Shown in pieces: positions 1-10,672 of a stretch of DNA of 64,000 bases (its first letter is position 1; each line of letters opens with the position of its first letter). The stretch covers positions 5,022,001-5,086,000 of the forward strand of contig CAVNZM010000015.1 in the NCBI GenBank assembly GCA_963693365.1, in the 5' to 3' direction. This stretch comes from Amoebidium appalachense (Eukaryota > Ichthyosporea). The position numbers were made by a program, and so were the translations under genes. Under the pieces are notes generated by a model that saw only the letters and a list, made by a program, of their open reading frames with translations, was not told the DNA's origin and did not search any database.

Positions 1-237
1 GCTTGATACGAAGGACAGTGCCATAAAGTGCTACTACACTTCGGCCTAATAATTCATTCAACTTCTCCTTAAGCTCAGGTATTTAAATAGTATTTAAATA
101 GTTGAATTTGGCGAGGGACTTTGAGCCCGCGGGCGCTAATCGCGCGGCCCGCCAGTTTCAGCCCGACCCGACCCGGCGCACGGCGGCCCGCCAGGCACGC
201 GCGCGCCCTGGCCGGCCGGCCGGGCCGGGGCCAGGGG
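1..237. other. Non-coding flank, GC-rich
   Basis: No gene is supported here. A short AT-rich stretch (about 80-105, a repeated ATTTAAATAG unit) is followed by a strongly CG-rich block (about 125-235). Its last bases form the left target-site duplication of the neighbouring transposon. Confidence 0.5.
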
Positions 238-244
238 GTCTGGG

Positions 245-273
245 CACGGCCCTCTGAAAAAAAGACGGCCTGG
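245..273 (+). repeat. Left terminal inverted repeat of P-like element
   Basis: A 29-bp perfect inverse copy lies at 3978-4006. Its own two ends (GGCCCTC... and ...ACGGCC) are partly complementary around a run of seven A. The subterminal partner is at 311-333. Confidence 0.92.
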
Positions 274-428
274 ATATATTACGTCATAAAATCGCATTCC
301 ATTGTGCTCGTGGTATTTCGATCCACTGGATTCCGGCCCTAAACGAGAAGCCAGCACAGAACATGCTATGTTGTTGTTTTTCGTTTACGTCTCGCTTTTT
401 TTGGTTCAGTGACGGAGACATCGGTAAC

Positions 429-1285
429 ATGGCTGACGGCGGGACTGGCCCTATGGAGGGAGCTGCTCCTCCCGCGCCTGGAATGGATAAGAAGAGGAGT
501 AACGGTCTGCGTAGCAACAAAGTCGGTAACATATGCAGTGTTCCAGGCTGCAGAGGCAACTACGACGATCAAAACGAGGTTTTCGTTTACAAATTCCCCA
601 ACCCAAACGACGGGCGCATTAAAAGCGAGACACTACGCGAAGAAACACGGAACCTTCACAGTGCGTGGCTACGTGCTGTGCCGAGGCAGTGGCCTGAGAA
701 CTTCGACCCGCAGTGGGTTCACTTTTGTGTGGGAGATCAACGGTCAAAAAATCGTTCTCTCATTCGAGGGGGGGACGGCATGTTTTCGGCATATGCAGAC
801 TATCTACGAGTCTGAACGCGGGCAGGCACTCAAGGAGGCCTTCAAACTCACACCCGCCGTTCTCTGGCCCAACAACTTCTACAAGCAGAAGGTGGGGCCA
901 GCTTTGGCTGTGTTCCACGAGTCCACCATTGCTGCGCTCGACAACCACGTGGTCGATGAACCCCTGTTTAAGTTCACCTCAAACTTCCTAAAACAAATCG
1001 CACGGTGGTGGAAGCTTATGAACATCGGTATCACCACGTATGCGGCGCGCAAAATGAACCCATGGTGTGCTGCATTCACCAGCAGCAGTGACTAGCGGCT
1101 GATTTGGCTGGAGAATTTCGCTGAGTGGGTGGTGAGCATGCCCACTGGTGAGCATGCCCACTGGCGAGGGGGGTTTTACGGAGGAAACGCAGTGGTCGCT
1201 GGCATTTACGAGCAAGACAATGGTACCCCCCCCCCCCCCCCCCCCTCAAAATCCCCTCCAATGTCCTCATGCCGCTCCCCCTCAC

Positions 1286-1316
<31 letters not shown>

Positions 1317-1753
1317 AAAAAAAAAAAGGGCAGAAAGGAGGATGAAAAACACACCGAAATTCCAAAAATCCCCTCCGGTGTGCCCTCTTCCCAGCCCTCG
1401 TGCACTAAACAACACAGCCTCCCCCCCCCCCCCCCCCCCCCCCCATTCTCTCTCCACCATGGTCGCGCCATAGCACCGCCACATCCCCCTTCGTACACGA
1501 AACAACAGAATAAACCGAAAATTTCAATCTTGAACCCCCCTCCATACCCCCCCCCCCCCCCCCCCCCCCCCCAAACACGTGAGACTTATTCATTTCTATT
1601 GCGTTGAGAAATAAGCAGCCCCCGCCCACCCCCCCACCCCCTTCTTCCCCCTCTCCTTGACTGGATAGATAAACACCCCCCTCACCCCCTCCCCCCCCCC
1701 CCCAACACACGATGTCACATGAGGAGTCGACCGGCATAAAGTGTGTGTCACTG

Positions 1754-1812
<59 letters not shown>

Positions 1813-2706
1813 TGTGTGTCTCTGTGTGACACTGTGTGTGTGTGTGTGTGTGTGTGACACGTGTGTGTGTGTGTGCGCGCGCATCAGTGTGTTTGTGTGC
1901 GTGTCTGTGTCTGTGTGTGTGTGTGTCTGTGTCGGGATGGGTGGGTGGGTGGGGGGGGGGGGGGGGGGGGGGGGGCTTTTCCATATGGTTTTTCACATGC
2001 CAAGCGTAGTCAAATGTGGTGCCACACAGATTTTGCTGACTTTTTATTTGCAGGCCAGTTTCATCCGCTATCTCCTGGACAGCGGCATGAGCGGCGAGAA
2101 GCTCAACTTTGTACTCACCAGAAAGTTTCAAACCGACCCCCCTTGAGGGTGCTTTTGGCACAATCCGACAGTACAGCGGTGGCAACTACAACGTTGGGAC
2201 AGCACAGGTGGGTACCTCCCCTCCTGGATCCCCCCCCCCCCCCCCCCCCCCCCTACCCTACTCAGCCACCCACCCACTGCCTGCCACAGTGAAACACAAG
2301 AGATACATCACTCACTCACGATTCATACAGCATTACAAAGAATAGAGACAGAACAGATATAGGATGATTTGGTGATTCACCTTAATTATGGGGTAGTGGT
2401 GTCATGACATGGTGGCCCCGGGGAATAAAATAATCAGCAGAAAAAAAGGGGGGGGGGGGGGGGAGGGGGGGGGGATAGCGAGAGAGGCAGGGACGGAAGA
2501 AGGGGTTGGACAGGAGGAGGGGAGGGGGAGGGGGGGGTATCAGGATAAAAGGAGTGTGGTGAAAAGAAAGGGTGCAAAGAAAACTGAACGAAAAATGAAT
2601 TTAGGGGGGGGGGGGGGGGGGGGGGGTGTTGTTGAACTCAAACCACAAAAATGCACACACGCACACGCACACACACAGACACACAGACACACAGACACAC
2701 ATACAC

Positions 2707-2738
<32 letters not shown>

Positions 2739-2751
2739 GAGACACACCGTA

Positions 2752-2787
<36 letters not shown>

Positions 2788-3415
2788 CACACACACACAC
2801 ACACCCACACACCATACATACACAACCCCATGCAGATATACCTAAACCATGCTTGTGTACACACGAAGATATGCTATGATACACTGCTTGCGCGCCCGCA
2901 CCATAGTGTGTCATAAACTTTTATAGCCACGTGCCATTTATATATACACAAATCACACAATAAACTCACCTCTATGAACAGACTCTCCAGACCGTGAAAA
3001 GGATACGGGTGCAGAAGCTGGCAAAGCTGGCAGAGCAGACGGGCACAAGTGTAACACAGCTGTTCGACAACATGAACACGGCGCTCAACAGCAAACGCAA
3101 AACGATCACCATCGAGACCATTCTCCCACTCTACAACAACACCATCTGGGGCCACGTCTATAAAATCAGAGAAGCAAGCAGAGCAAGCCGTCGACAAAAC
3201 CAGCAAAGAAGAAAAAGGAGAGCAAAACAGAGGAAAAGGGAGGCGAAGGGAGGAAGAAGGGAAAGAAAGGTGAAAACAAAACAACCACGGCGGAACCACC
3301 TACCGTCGAGTGGGAGATGGAGGGAAACGATGACGAGCTGGTGGCTGCACTGGAGGCAGCAGAGGCGGAGTACGATTGGATGGTAGAAGCGTATTTGGAG
3401 GAAGCAGAGCTCTAG
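429..3415 (+). pseudogene. Degenerate THAP-domain P-element-like transposase
   Basis: Exon 1 starts at ATG 429. It encodes a THAP-like zinc finger (CSVPGC, then KFPNP, AWLRAVPR and a late His/Cys pair), followed directly by a segment typical of the P/THAP9 C-terminal region (AFKLTPAVLWPNN, KVGPALAVF). Changing from the first to the second frame needs removal of one G in the G7 run near 769-775. Exon 2 (2054-2207, acceptor TTTGCAG, donor GTGGGT) encodes DPLEGAFGTIRQ-like text, a hallmark of P transposases, if one C of the C6 run near 2138 is removed. Exon 3 (2982-3415) gives a basic then acidic tail ending at TAG 3413-3415, with another frame change near 3160-3200. The RNase H catalytic core expected between THAP and the AFKLT segment is absent. 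Either decay or homopolymer length errors explain the shifts. Confidence 0.75.
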
Positions 3416-3484
3416 CGGCTTTGTCAGTGTTTTTTTAACCCTTTCTTTTCTTTTTTTGCCAGTAGGTAGAGGTGTGAGGGTTTG

Positions 3485-3519
<35 letters not shown>

Positions 3520-3977
3520 CTACACAGTGTTTATTGGTTGGTGGTTAGTGTTGCAGGACGTAGACGTTCTAATACTTAACATACAGGTAGTATTATGTTA
3601 CCTAGTTACCTAGTGGATAGAAACACCTTTGAGAGAATATACGCAAAGATGAGTTCTAGTTTTGTTACGTAGATCTTTGCTCACGGCCGTGTTTGTGTAA
3701 ACGTGAACTACTCAATAGATATAACTATACTGAGACTCAGCTACACTATTATGTACACTATGTCAAAACTTTGTGCTATAGGGCTTTAGCATATTACTCT
3801 TAAGACAAAAAAACGCCCTAGAACATAGGAAGCACTTTATAAACTTTTGTCGTTTTTTTCTCTTCCGTTTTCCTTCATCTGCGCACATACATAGCTGTGA
3901 GTATCTAGTTTGCTAGTGAATCATGGCGAATCCAGTGGATCGAAATACCAATCTGCTCTTTTGACCCCGATCTGCAG

Positions 3978-4006
3978 CCAGGCCGTCTTTTTTTCAGAGG
4001 GCCGTG
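3978..4006 (-). repeat. Right terminal inverted repeat of P-like element
   Basis: Perfect inverse copy of 245-273. The inner 23-bp inverted repeat is at 3928-3950. The 7-bp flanking duplication GTCTGGG starts at 4007. Confidence 0.92.
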
Positions 4007-4013
4007 GTCTGGG

Positions 4014-4829
4014 GGACGGGGGAGGGAGGGAGGGCACATCATAGAGACGAGGAAACCGGGGCAATAGATTACGTACGGGTGTGAGTGTGAGTGTGAGTGA
4101 CTGTGTACGTGTGTGTGTGTTTGTGTGTGACACTGTGTGTGTGTGTGTGTGTGTGTGCGTGTGCGTGTTTTTAGGGGGGGGGGAGGAGGGGGCGGGGGGG
4201 GGGGGGGGGGGGGGGGGGGGGATGATTTGGGAAAGAACGATTGCCATTCTTCAAGACTTAAAGCTTGAGTCTACATATGTATATCATACTCGTGGCTGTT
4301 GAACTCCTGCTTTATTGGTTCCACGGCGCGGGATGCCTCAAGCGTGTCACTGTTGCAGGGGCACAGGGAGAGTATGGATTGAAATACATGTCGATTCGGA
4401 AGGCCTTGTCGATCCTCAGGCCTAGGTTTGCACTTGCTTAAAGACGTGAGTGACAATAAAATGCCATTTCATGTGCATATTCACATAATATACCACGGGG
4501 CATTTCCTTATTATAATAACCCCGGGCCGGGGGGTGGGGGGGGGTGTGGGGGTGGGGGTGGAAGGAGGGGTGGTGGTGGTGGTGGTGGTGGTACTACTAA
4601 TATAGTGGTGGTGGGGGGGGGGGGGGTGGGTTTGGGGGCCCGGGGGGGGTGGGTTTGGGGGGCCCGGGGGGGGGGGGGGGGAGGGGGGGGGGGGGTGTCG
4701 TCAAAAACATAACAAAAAAGAGAATCCAACAACCGAAAAAATAAGTGACATCTAAACCACCCCTCCCCCCCCCCTCTCCGCCCACCCAAGCCTAAGAATA
4801 ACGGATACCGCTAAGCAACTACCTACTCC

Positions 4830-4864
<35 letters not shown>

Positions 4865-5895
4865 TTCTCCCCCCGGGCCTTACACGCAGGCACACACGGA
4901 TGCATGAACGTACGCATTGTGACACACGCACACACACAGGGAGTCTCATAGAGGGGAGAAGCCACATGCATGTGCCCCCAGCTGCCAGAACCACTACTGC
5001 TTGGAGTACCCGTTTGCGTGCTGAGATCAGTGTTTTGAAGTCTTACTTGAATTGACTACCCGGCGCAGACCTCACAAAATCGGCCTCTTTGCATAAAAAT
5101 AGAAGTGCCCTCCCCCCTCCCTCTCCCCGGAACACCACCCAACCCATAGCCAAATAAAATTAAGACTATTATGGCTATGGTCACTCAGAAACTTGAATGA
5201 ATAGCCCCTATTTTCCAAGTGGGCCATGAACAACTGTACTTTAGTAATTTCAGCCAAGTTGAACCCGTGTAGGACCTGGTTTAAACTCCTTTTGCCAGAC
5301 ACAGACAAGTTAACCTTTTTAAAAGTAGCGTGAAAGAGTTTGTGAGAATGTGAAATTCCCTGTCAGTGAGCTCAATGGTATACGCCGACCGGTTCCCAAC
5401 TACATTTTTTTATATTGAATTACTCCTAATTTTTTTTCTCATTGACAACTGATCAAAACTGTTACTTACAATCTTAACCGTACTTGAGTCCCCCTCAGAG
5501 TCTTGCTAGTACCCATTTTCGGATCCACCTCCCTCACCCCTTCCATCCCCATACAACAAGTGTATAAAGAGAAACGCATTTTTCTGAGTCACTGTCGTAT
5601 TCAAGGCAAGGGTCAACAATTCAAGGCAAGAGTCAACAATTCATGATCAGAGCCAGCCTGCTTCATGAACAATTTATTTATGACATGACAAACCCCGGAT
5701 GCCCCGGCCTTATGAAGGTCAGTTATCGTATGCAGACAGTCTACTAGTAATTTCAAGACTTAAGCTTGGTAACACTAGTATTAATACGTTGCCATGAATA
5801 TGATCACCTAGTCACACAGTGAGCCGGGTCCCGACCCTTCGCGTGGTGCATATGTATACGTACAATATTGACGTTAACGTTGGCCGAGTAAACTT
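4014..5895. other. Intergenic, low-complexity
   Basis: No gene is supported. It contains a GT-rich stretch (4080-4170), poly-G (about 4176-4220), a G-rich block with GGT repeats (4510-4700), poly-C (about 4834-4864) and a short tandem duplication around 5600-5642 (the unit ATTCAAGGCAAG...GTCAACA occurs twice). Confidence 0.5.
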
Positions 5896-6378
5896 TCAGA
5901 GAAAGGGGACCACGAATTGTTCATATACCCGCTTTTCCACCTTTTCGTATGATTCGCCTGCCTCTGCATCCGCACAGGCCCTTTTGCCGCTGGCCGGATA
6001 GTTCCCAAATGCATAACACGCCCCAACGATTATCTCCCCGGTGGGCAGCTTCTCGCCGTATTTGGCGCGGCACGAGTTAGTGGGCCCGTCCCGGCCGTCA
6101 CACTCATCACAATTGAGGTAAAGGAAGCCACCAGCACACATGCCCGTCCACGCCGTGCCGTGGTACTCGATGCCTTCTTGCTCGTCCTCGTTACGGCTAT
6201 GACCGGCCGCCACCCACTGGGTGGTGTCCTGAACGCACCTGGCGACATTGCGGCACCCGAACTCGTGGACCGATGGGTCGCAGCGATAGCACTTGTTCAT
6301 ACACTCGCCGCAGCCGGCCGCGGACGCAACAGCCGTCAAGGCCGCCAGTGCAGCAAGAGTCTTGATTAGAGCAGACAT
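5896..6378 (-). CDS. Small secreted cysteine-rich protein, unrecognised family
   Basis: A single-exon reading frame of 160 aa. I chose the ATG at 6378 rather than one 23 codons upstream because it begins a clean signal peptide (MSALIKTLAALAALTAVASA, predicted cleavage near residue 20). The mature part has 12 cysteines, several as CxxC or CxxxC pairs (CGEC, CDEC), with no transmembrane segment, suggesting a disulphide-bonded exported protein. On the minus strand ATATAAAG (6461-6467 on +) sits about 83 bp upstream of the ATG, a plausible TATA box that also supports this start. I do not recognise the family. Codon usage looks ordinary and there are no frame breaks. Confidence 0.72.
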   Translation of the reverse strand: MSALIKTLAALAALTAVASAAGCGECMNKCYRCDPSVHEFGCRNVARCVQDTTQWVAAGHSRNEDEQEGIEYHGTAWTGMCAGGFLYLNCDECDGRDGPTNSCRAKYGEKLPTGEIIVGACYAFGNYPASGKRACADAEAGESYEKVEKRVYEQFVVPFL

Positions 6379-6460
6379 GTTCAAGGTTGAGGACGATAGT
6401 ATACAGACACTCCCACAGTGTAGAAGAAATGTTTGTGCTGACTCCACGTTCTTTTGCGGC

Positions 6461-6467
6461 TTTATAT
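6461..6467 (-). promoter_or_regulatory. TATA-like box of the cysteine-rich gene
   Basis: Minus-strand ATATAAAG lies about 83 bp upstream of the chosen ATG at 6378. Position and sequence fit a core promoter; transcription was not tested. Confidence 0.4.
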
Positions 6468-7105
6468 CCTCGCTGGCAGGGTTGTAACGCTCGTTCGTTG
6501 TTAGTTGTATTTGGATAAAACCCGGGAATTATGACCCCCTTGACAAGTTGGGCCCATACGTACACCGTCATGCCACAGTGAAAGGCTACCGAATTTTACT
6601 GTGCTTGACTTCATCCTTACATATATAACTCTGGCGAGTTTCTACTTTTCCAAAAGTGTATGGATTATCTGGACAAAAATGTAAAACAGTCTCAGAATGC
6701 TGACTAAGGTGTACCTAGAGAAAAACAAGGGGGGGGGGGGAAGAAAAAAAACAAACAAACAAAAAAAAAACTTCATATCTCCACATATGATGTGTGTCTG
6801 ATACGTTATATGCCCCCCAGTTGAATTCGTAAATACGGCAAAGTTCGTAATTCCGAATCAAATTCCGACCTCTATTCTTTTTTAGCCGTGTGGAATCCGA
6901 CTGGATCCGGAATGCCTGTCTATCGCACGGCCTCAAACAAACGCTCACACTCCGTTTGAAACCTTTAAACTGTAACAAATAGCATATGTATATCGATCAG
7001 GAAATGCACACAATATCTAAAAGTGCTTTATTTGGCACGTTTATATTTGGCACGTTTATATATTTGTTGTAATTTAAAACTATTATTAGAATCACAATGG
7101 TATGT

Positions 7106-7228
7106 ATGTATGTAGCCTGTGTCACAAAGCTTAAACTGAAAGTTTATTCTGCTTTAAACTTCAGAACATTCCTGGGCAAAAAGCAGGATAAACTTTCAGT
7201 TTAACTTTGTGACGCAGACTACGTACAT
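7106..7228. mobile_element. Palindromic MITE-like element, 123 bp
   Basis: The two halves are near-perfect inverse copies. ATGTATGTAG at 7106 pairs with CTACGTACAT at 7228. Further in, GTCACAAAGCTTAAACTGAA pairs with TTCAGTTTAACTTTGTGAC. The loop is about 35 bp. There is no coding capacity. A foldback or miniature inverted-repeat element is the likely origin; no clear target duplication was identified. Confidence 0.6.
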
Positions 7229-8683
7229 TTGGCCAGGGGTGCGGCGACTTGACTCCGTGTCGCTGACTTGAGTCAACTCAATTCAGACCATCACGCGTGA
7301 CTCAGGGGTGACTTTGGGGGGAGGGGGGGGGGGGGGGGGGGGGGGGGGACTCAACAGGGCCGCCGAGTCGACCCCCGGCTTAGGGACCATTATGGGGGGG
7401 GCCCGGGGGCCCGAATAGCCCAAAATGTACACCAAAAAATAACAAGTCACCTAAAGTCGCGCATTGAGTCTGATCGAGCCTGAGGTAGAATATGTCAAGT
7501 CAAGTACAGACCAGTTAGATTGAGAATCTCAATGTGTTTGCTTCGCTCTAGGGAGATCCAGCCAGCCGAACTGGCGAAATGAAGGGCTGATTGAGAGTTC
7601 GGCGGTCATATACCAAATCCTACTTATAATGCTTAAAAATATTTGAATAGAAAAGGGGGTTTGCTCCATTAATAAATAATTTGATAAACAAAGCGACAGG
7701 CAATTTTTGTATAAGCAACATGGGGTTTCCGGCGCCTATTTCGTAGCGAACACAGGCAAAAACCATAATTTCATCACAGACGATCGACCTCGAGGCAAGG
7801 TGGTAAGAGCCTATGCATGCAAGAAGGGGTTTGATGATTTTAGCGATGTAGGCGTTGTCGGAGTACCCCGACTGCTTATTCCATTTTTGCGCGTCTTTTT
7901 ATTTCCTAAAACGTTTTCTTATGGACGAAAACCAACTTCTTAAGTAAAATCGGGGCCTAACTGCTTTTGAGAGGCTGTCGGTCTGAGATTTTGGCCTGTC
8001 ACTGCTACTTTTGGCGCAACCAATCACAAGTTTCGAATTGTTTGAGGCATGAAGGGGAAAAAACAAACCTATCAACCCGCAGTTAGATACATAATTACTC
8101 TACCTGTATGGTGGCCATAAACATATTCACCGACACGTCGTTAATAAACAGCACATTCCCGCCAAACATATTGGTAACTTTTCGATAAAGCCTAATAAAC
8201 CCATGGCATAATGGGCTAAGTGACTGTTAGAGCGTGCCCTCGATAAAATATTACTTCTGGTATGCAAACATTATGAAACAGGAATGTGCATATGGGCAGT
8301 GGGCTTAACCCAGGGCTTGAAAAGAGGTAATGGCATATAACTCATATCATATGGCAGGCAACAATTAACCAGTCCCCGAAGGCAAGATGATGGTGTGTTC
8401 CAGGCGCCATCCCAGGCATCAATTACCCTTACTAGTGCCATATCCCAGGCAACTATGTTAATTTTTTTTTACATGCACATTCTTCTGTAACAGATCTAAT
8501 ATTAGCATAGACATTGTAAGCAATAAAAATACTTGAAATATACATTTAATAACGAACAGTGTTTGTTTATCATCACATTTGATAATGCATGTGGCGTCCG
8601 TAATATGCCTTGAAATTGTTTGTTAACTGAATCATCATTACATTTAATAACGAACATAAGTTGTTTACCATCACATTTCATAA

Positions 8684-9244
8684 CCCCAGTGCTGGAAGGG
8701 CGACGTTCAAAGTTACCCTACTCGTATACCGGGAATTTTTGGGAAAATCGCTCAATCAGTAAGGGTGACGTTCAATGTTACCCATCTTCTCTAGACTGAA
8801 GAACAAGGGTTTTGTACCTTTATAATCATCGTATGGAGCTGACAATTTCCATGTAGACAGTAAATACACTACTTTATCAAAGCGCAGCAAGAAAACACAG
8901 TGTTTTATATGATAATATTGCTCTGTGACAGCTTCATCATGGCATCATCCGCCAGATGATGCACAGCCGCCGCCGCCCAAAATCACCGTGCACTAAAATA
9001 TTTGATGGGTAACATTACCTTCCTTTAGTAACGTTGGCAAACCTCGCTACCCCTTCATGATCGCTCATAGTAAACATCAACAAAATAGACATAAATACTC
9101 AAAATAAAATATATGGCGCCGCTCCTCATTATGAAAGGTAACTTTTCTATTAATTGATTAATCCTTAGCGCTTCGGCAAAAAAAGTTCTGAGCTCCACAA
9201 AAATGGGTAACTTAATGAAAGTTACCCTTCCAAAAGCACTGGGG
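8684..9244. mobile_element. Non-autonomous MITE-like element, 561 bp
   Basis: The ends are inverse copies (CCCCAGTGCT at 8684-8693; AGCACTGGGG at 9235-9244), and the match continues inward with gaps (GGAAGGG and AGTTACCC against GGGTAACT and CCCTTCC). ATAA flanks both sides (8680-8683 and 9245-9248), a likely 4-bp target duplication, or TAA of 3 bp plus one chance base. The motif GGGTAAC/GTTACCC recurs inside. No open frame. The superfamily cannot be decided from the ends alone. Confidence 0.65.
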
Positions 9245-10270
9245 ATAAGTTAAAAGTCCGTTGCGATTGTTTGCTTACGATTATGTGGATAATTATAAGG
9301 GTGTCCACGCAATAAAAAGTTGTGTAAACCCCCTTATAAACTAGGGGCCCTGCTCTCCAGTCAGCAGGCTAAGGCAGTTCTAATATGGTAAGTTGTGAAT
9401 TCGAGTGATCGGCCCAGACTCAATCTAAGAAACGCATTCCCGTGCCGGCTGCCGAAAGTATCTTGTGTCTAGACCCGCTTGTGATTGGCTCCGTGACTCT
9501 GATATCCAGTGCTAAAATTTAGCAGCATGCCAAGCACGTTCTTTGGGGAAAAAAATTCTGATAAACGAGAAATGAAATAGAGAGCAGCTAAGAAAAAGCG
9601 CGTTATAAGTTGATTTGAAATATCCATTTATCAGCAGGCGAAGTTTTTAACGGTTCTATAGACATTTTTCAAGCAAACCGTTAAGCATGCTGGTGAGACG
9701 TGGCGATTTGTTATTCGTAGTTTTCACGCATGTTGCATAAACTTTATGCGGAGTAGTGTTAGTCAAACAGAACCAGCTTTGAATCAGGTTTATGATTATT
9801 CAGCTTATAAATAACTTCGATAGCGCATAAACTCTTTAATTTCGGAAAACTTCAATACTATAACTAATTTTTGAATGTTTGTGCTTTGGAAAAGGAGTTG
9901 CACAGCGTCCCGAAATTGAGAGAAAAGGTTTGTCATAGAGATCACCGGGGGAATTGTGCTGTATATTATTATTGTCGAGATACAGGCTTGAGGCCGTGAT
10001 AGATGCCAGCACCAAGGCCAACAGGCACTCCATCCAACGGGTTACATGATATTCCGGGATATAATGCAAATATTTTGAACCGAGATATGAGCATACTAAA
10101 TTTGAAGCCGGGATTTCATGCTAATTTTTTGCGACACCGAGACATGCTTATAAATCAGCCCATACAAGCTTCTTATACAGTTGCGTACTACCTATTGGTC
10201 CGCCAGGGGACTGGCCGCTGGCCAATTTTCTGTCTATCTATCAATGTTAGGCAGGTTGTGGTACAGATTT

Positions 10271-10294
10271 CGGGGTTCAATCCCCCGTGCCCCC
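10271..10294 (+). other. tRNA-like T-arm and 3' acceptor fragment
   Basis: A perfect T-arm is visible: stem CGGGG, loop TTCAATC, stem CCCCG, followed by TGCCCCC. No matching 5' acceptor or D-arm is found upstream at the right spacing, so this is at most a 3' half or a tRNA-derived remnant. Confidence 0.3.
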
Positions 10295-10595
10295 GATAGG
10301 GAGAATGTGGTGCCAATGTGACCCGGCTCAACTCCCCAAATGAGTCGGGCCGAGTAAGAGATCCGTCACTGGTATCTAGACATATGCATGGCCTTTCAAA
10401 CCTTGACGCCGGCGGTTATCAACGTGGATTCGGCCCGTGTATAATCATTCATGTTTGGGCTGGGTCATGGTAGAACGGTGGCCCGGTCGGACCGGTCGGT
10501 CCTTGCAGTAGATAGTGATATGGTGACGTCCGTCATGTGCTTGTGCGTCATGGGGCTCTGGGCTCGAGGTGTCGTGGCAAACCGAGGGGCATCCG

Positions 10596-10672
10596 AAAAA
10601 AAAAAAAATCGAATGTCGCCATCGAGAATTGAACCAGAGGAGACCGGCGCCCTACCGCTAAGCTACGGATGA
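10596..10672 (-). pseudogene. Truncated tRNA-like pol III unit
   Basis: On the minus strand there is an A-box-like TAGCTTAGCGG (10655-10665) and a B-box-like GGTTCAATTC (10626-10635), followed by a run of 13 T (10596-10608), a good RNA polymerase III terminator. The boxes are too close for a full tRNA. The text runs from a D-arm through an anticodon-stem 5' half (CCGGTCTCCT) directly into the T-arm, so the anticodon 3' stem and variable loop are missing, and the acceptor ends do not pair. A tRNA pseudogene or a tRNA-derived SINE head is the best reading. Confidence 0.45.

Larger units (their letters stand above)
245..4006. mobile_element. P-element-like DNA transposon, internally deleted
   Basis: Seen in the sequence: a perfect 29-bp terminal inverted repeat (245-273 against 3978-4006, starting CACGGCCCTCTG) and a second perfect 23-bp inverted repeat further in (311-333 against 3928-3950, starting TGGTATTTCGATCC). 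The element is flanked by a 7-bp direct repeat GTCTGGG (238-244 and 4007-4013). Drosophila P has the same plan: about 31-bp ends, a subterminal inverted repeat, and 8-bp target duplications. The interior encodes a broken THAP/P-type transposase in at least three exons. The paired ends and target duplication make the boundaries secure. The family assignment rests on the THAP-like finger and the C-terminal P-transposase motifs. The element is probably non-autonomous because the middle of the transposase is missing. Confidence 0.9.

Noticed and set aside
1712-2146. Open frames of alternating Cys-Val or Thr-His repeats
   Set aside because: These, and dozens like them across the window, are simply translations of GT/CA microsatellites and poly-C/G runs.
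7707-7943. 78-codon open frame
   Set aside because: No similarity to a known domain, no splice or promoter context, and normal chance length for this composition.
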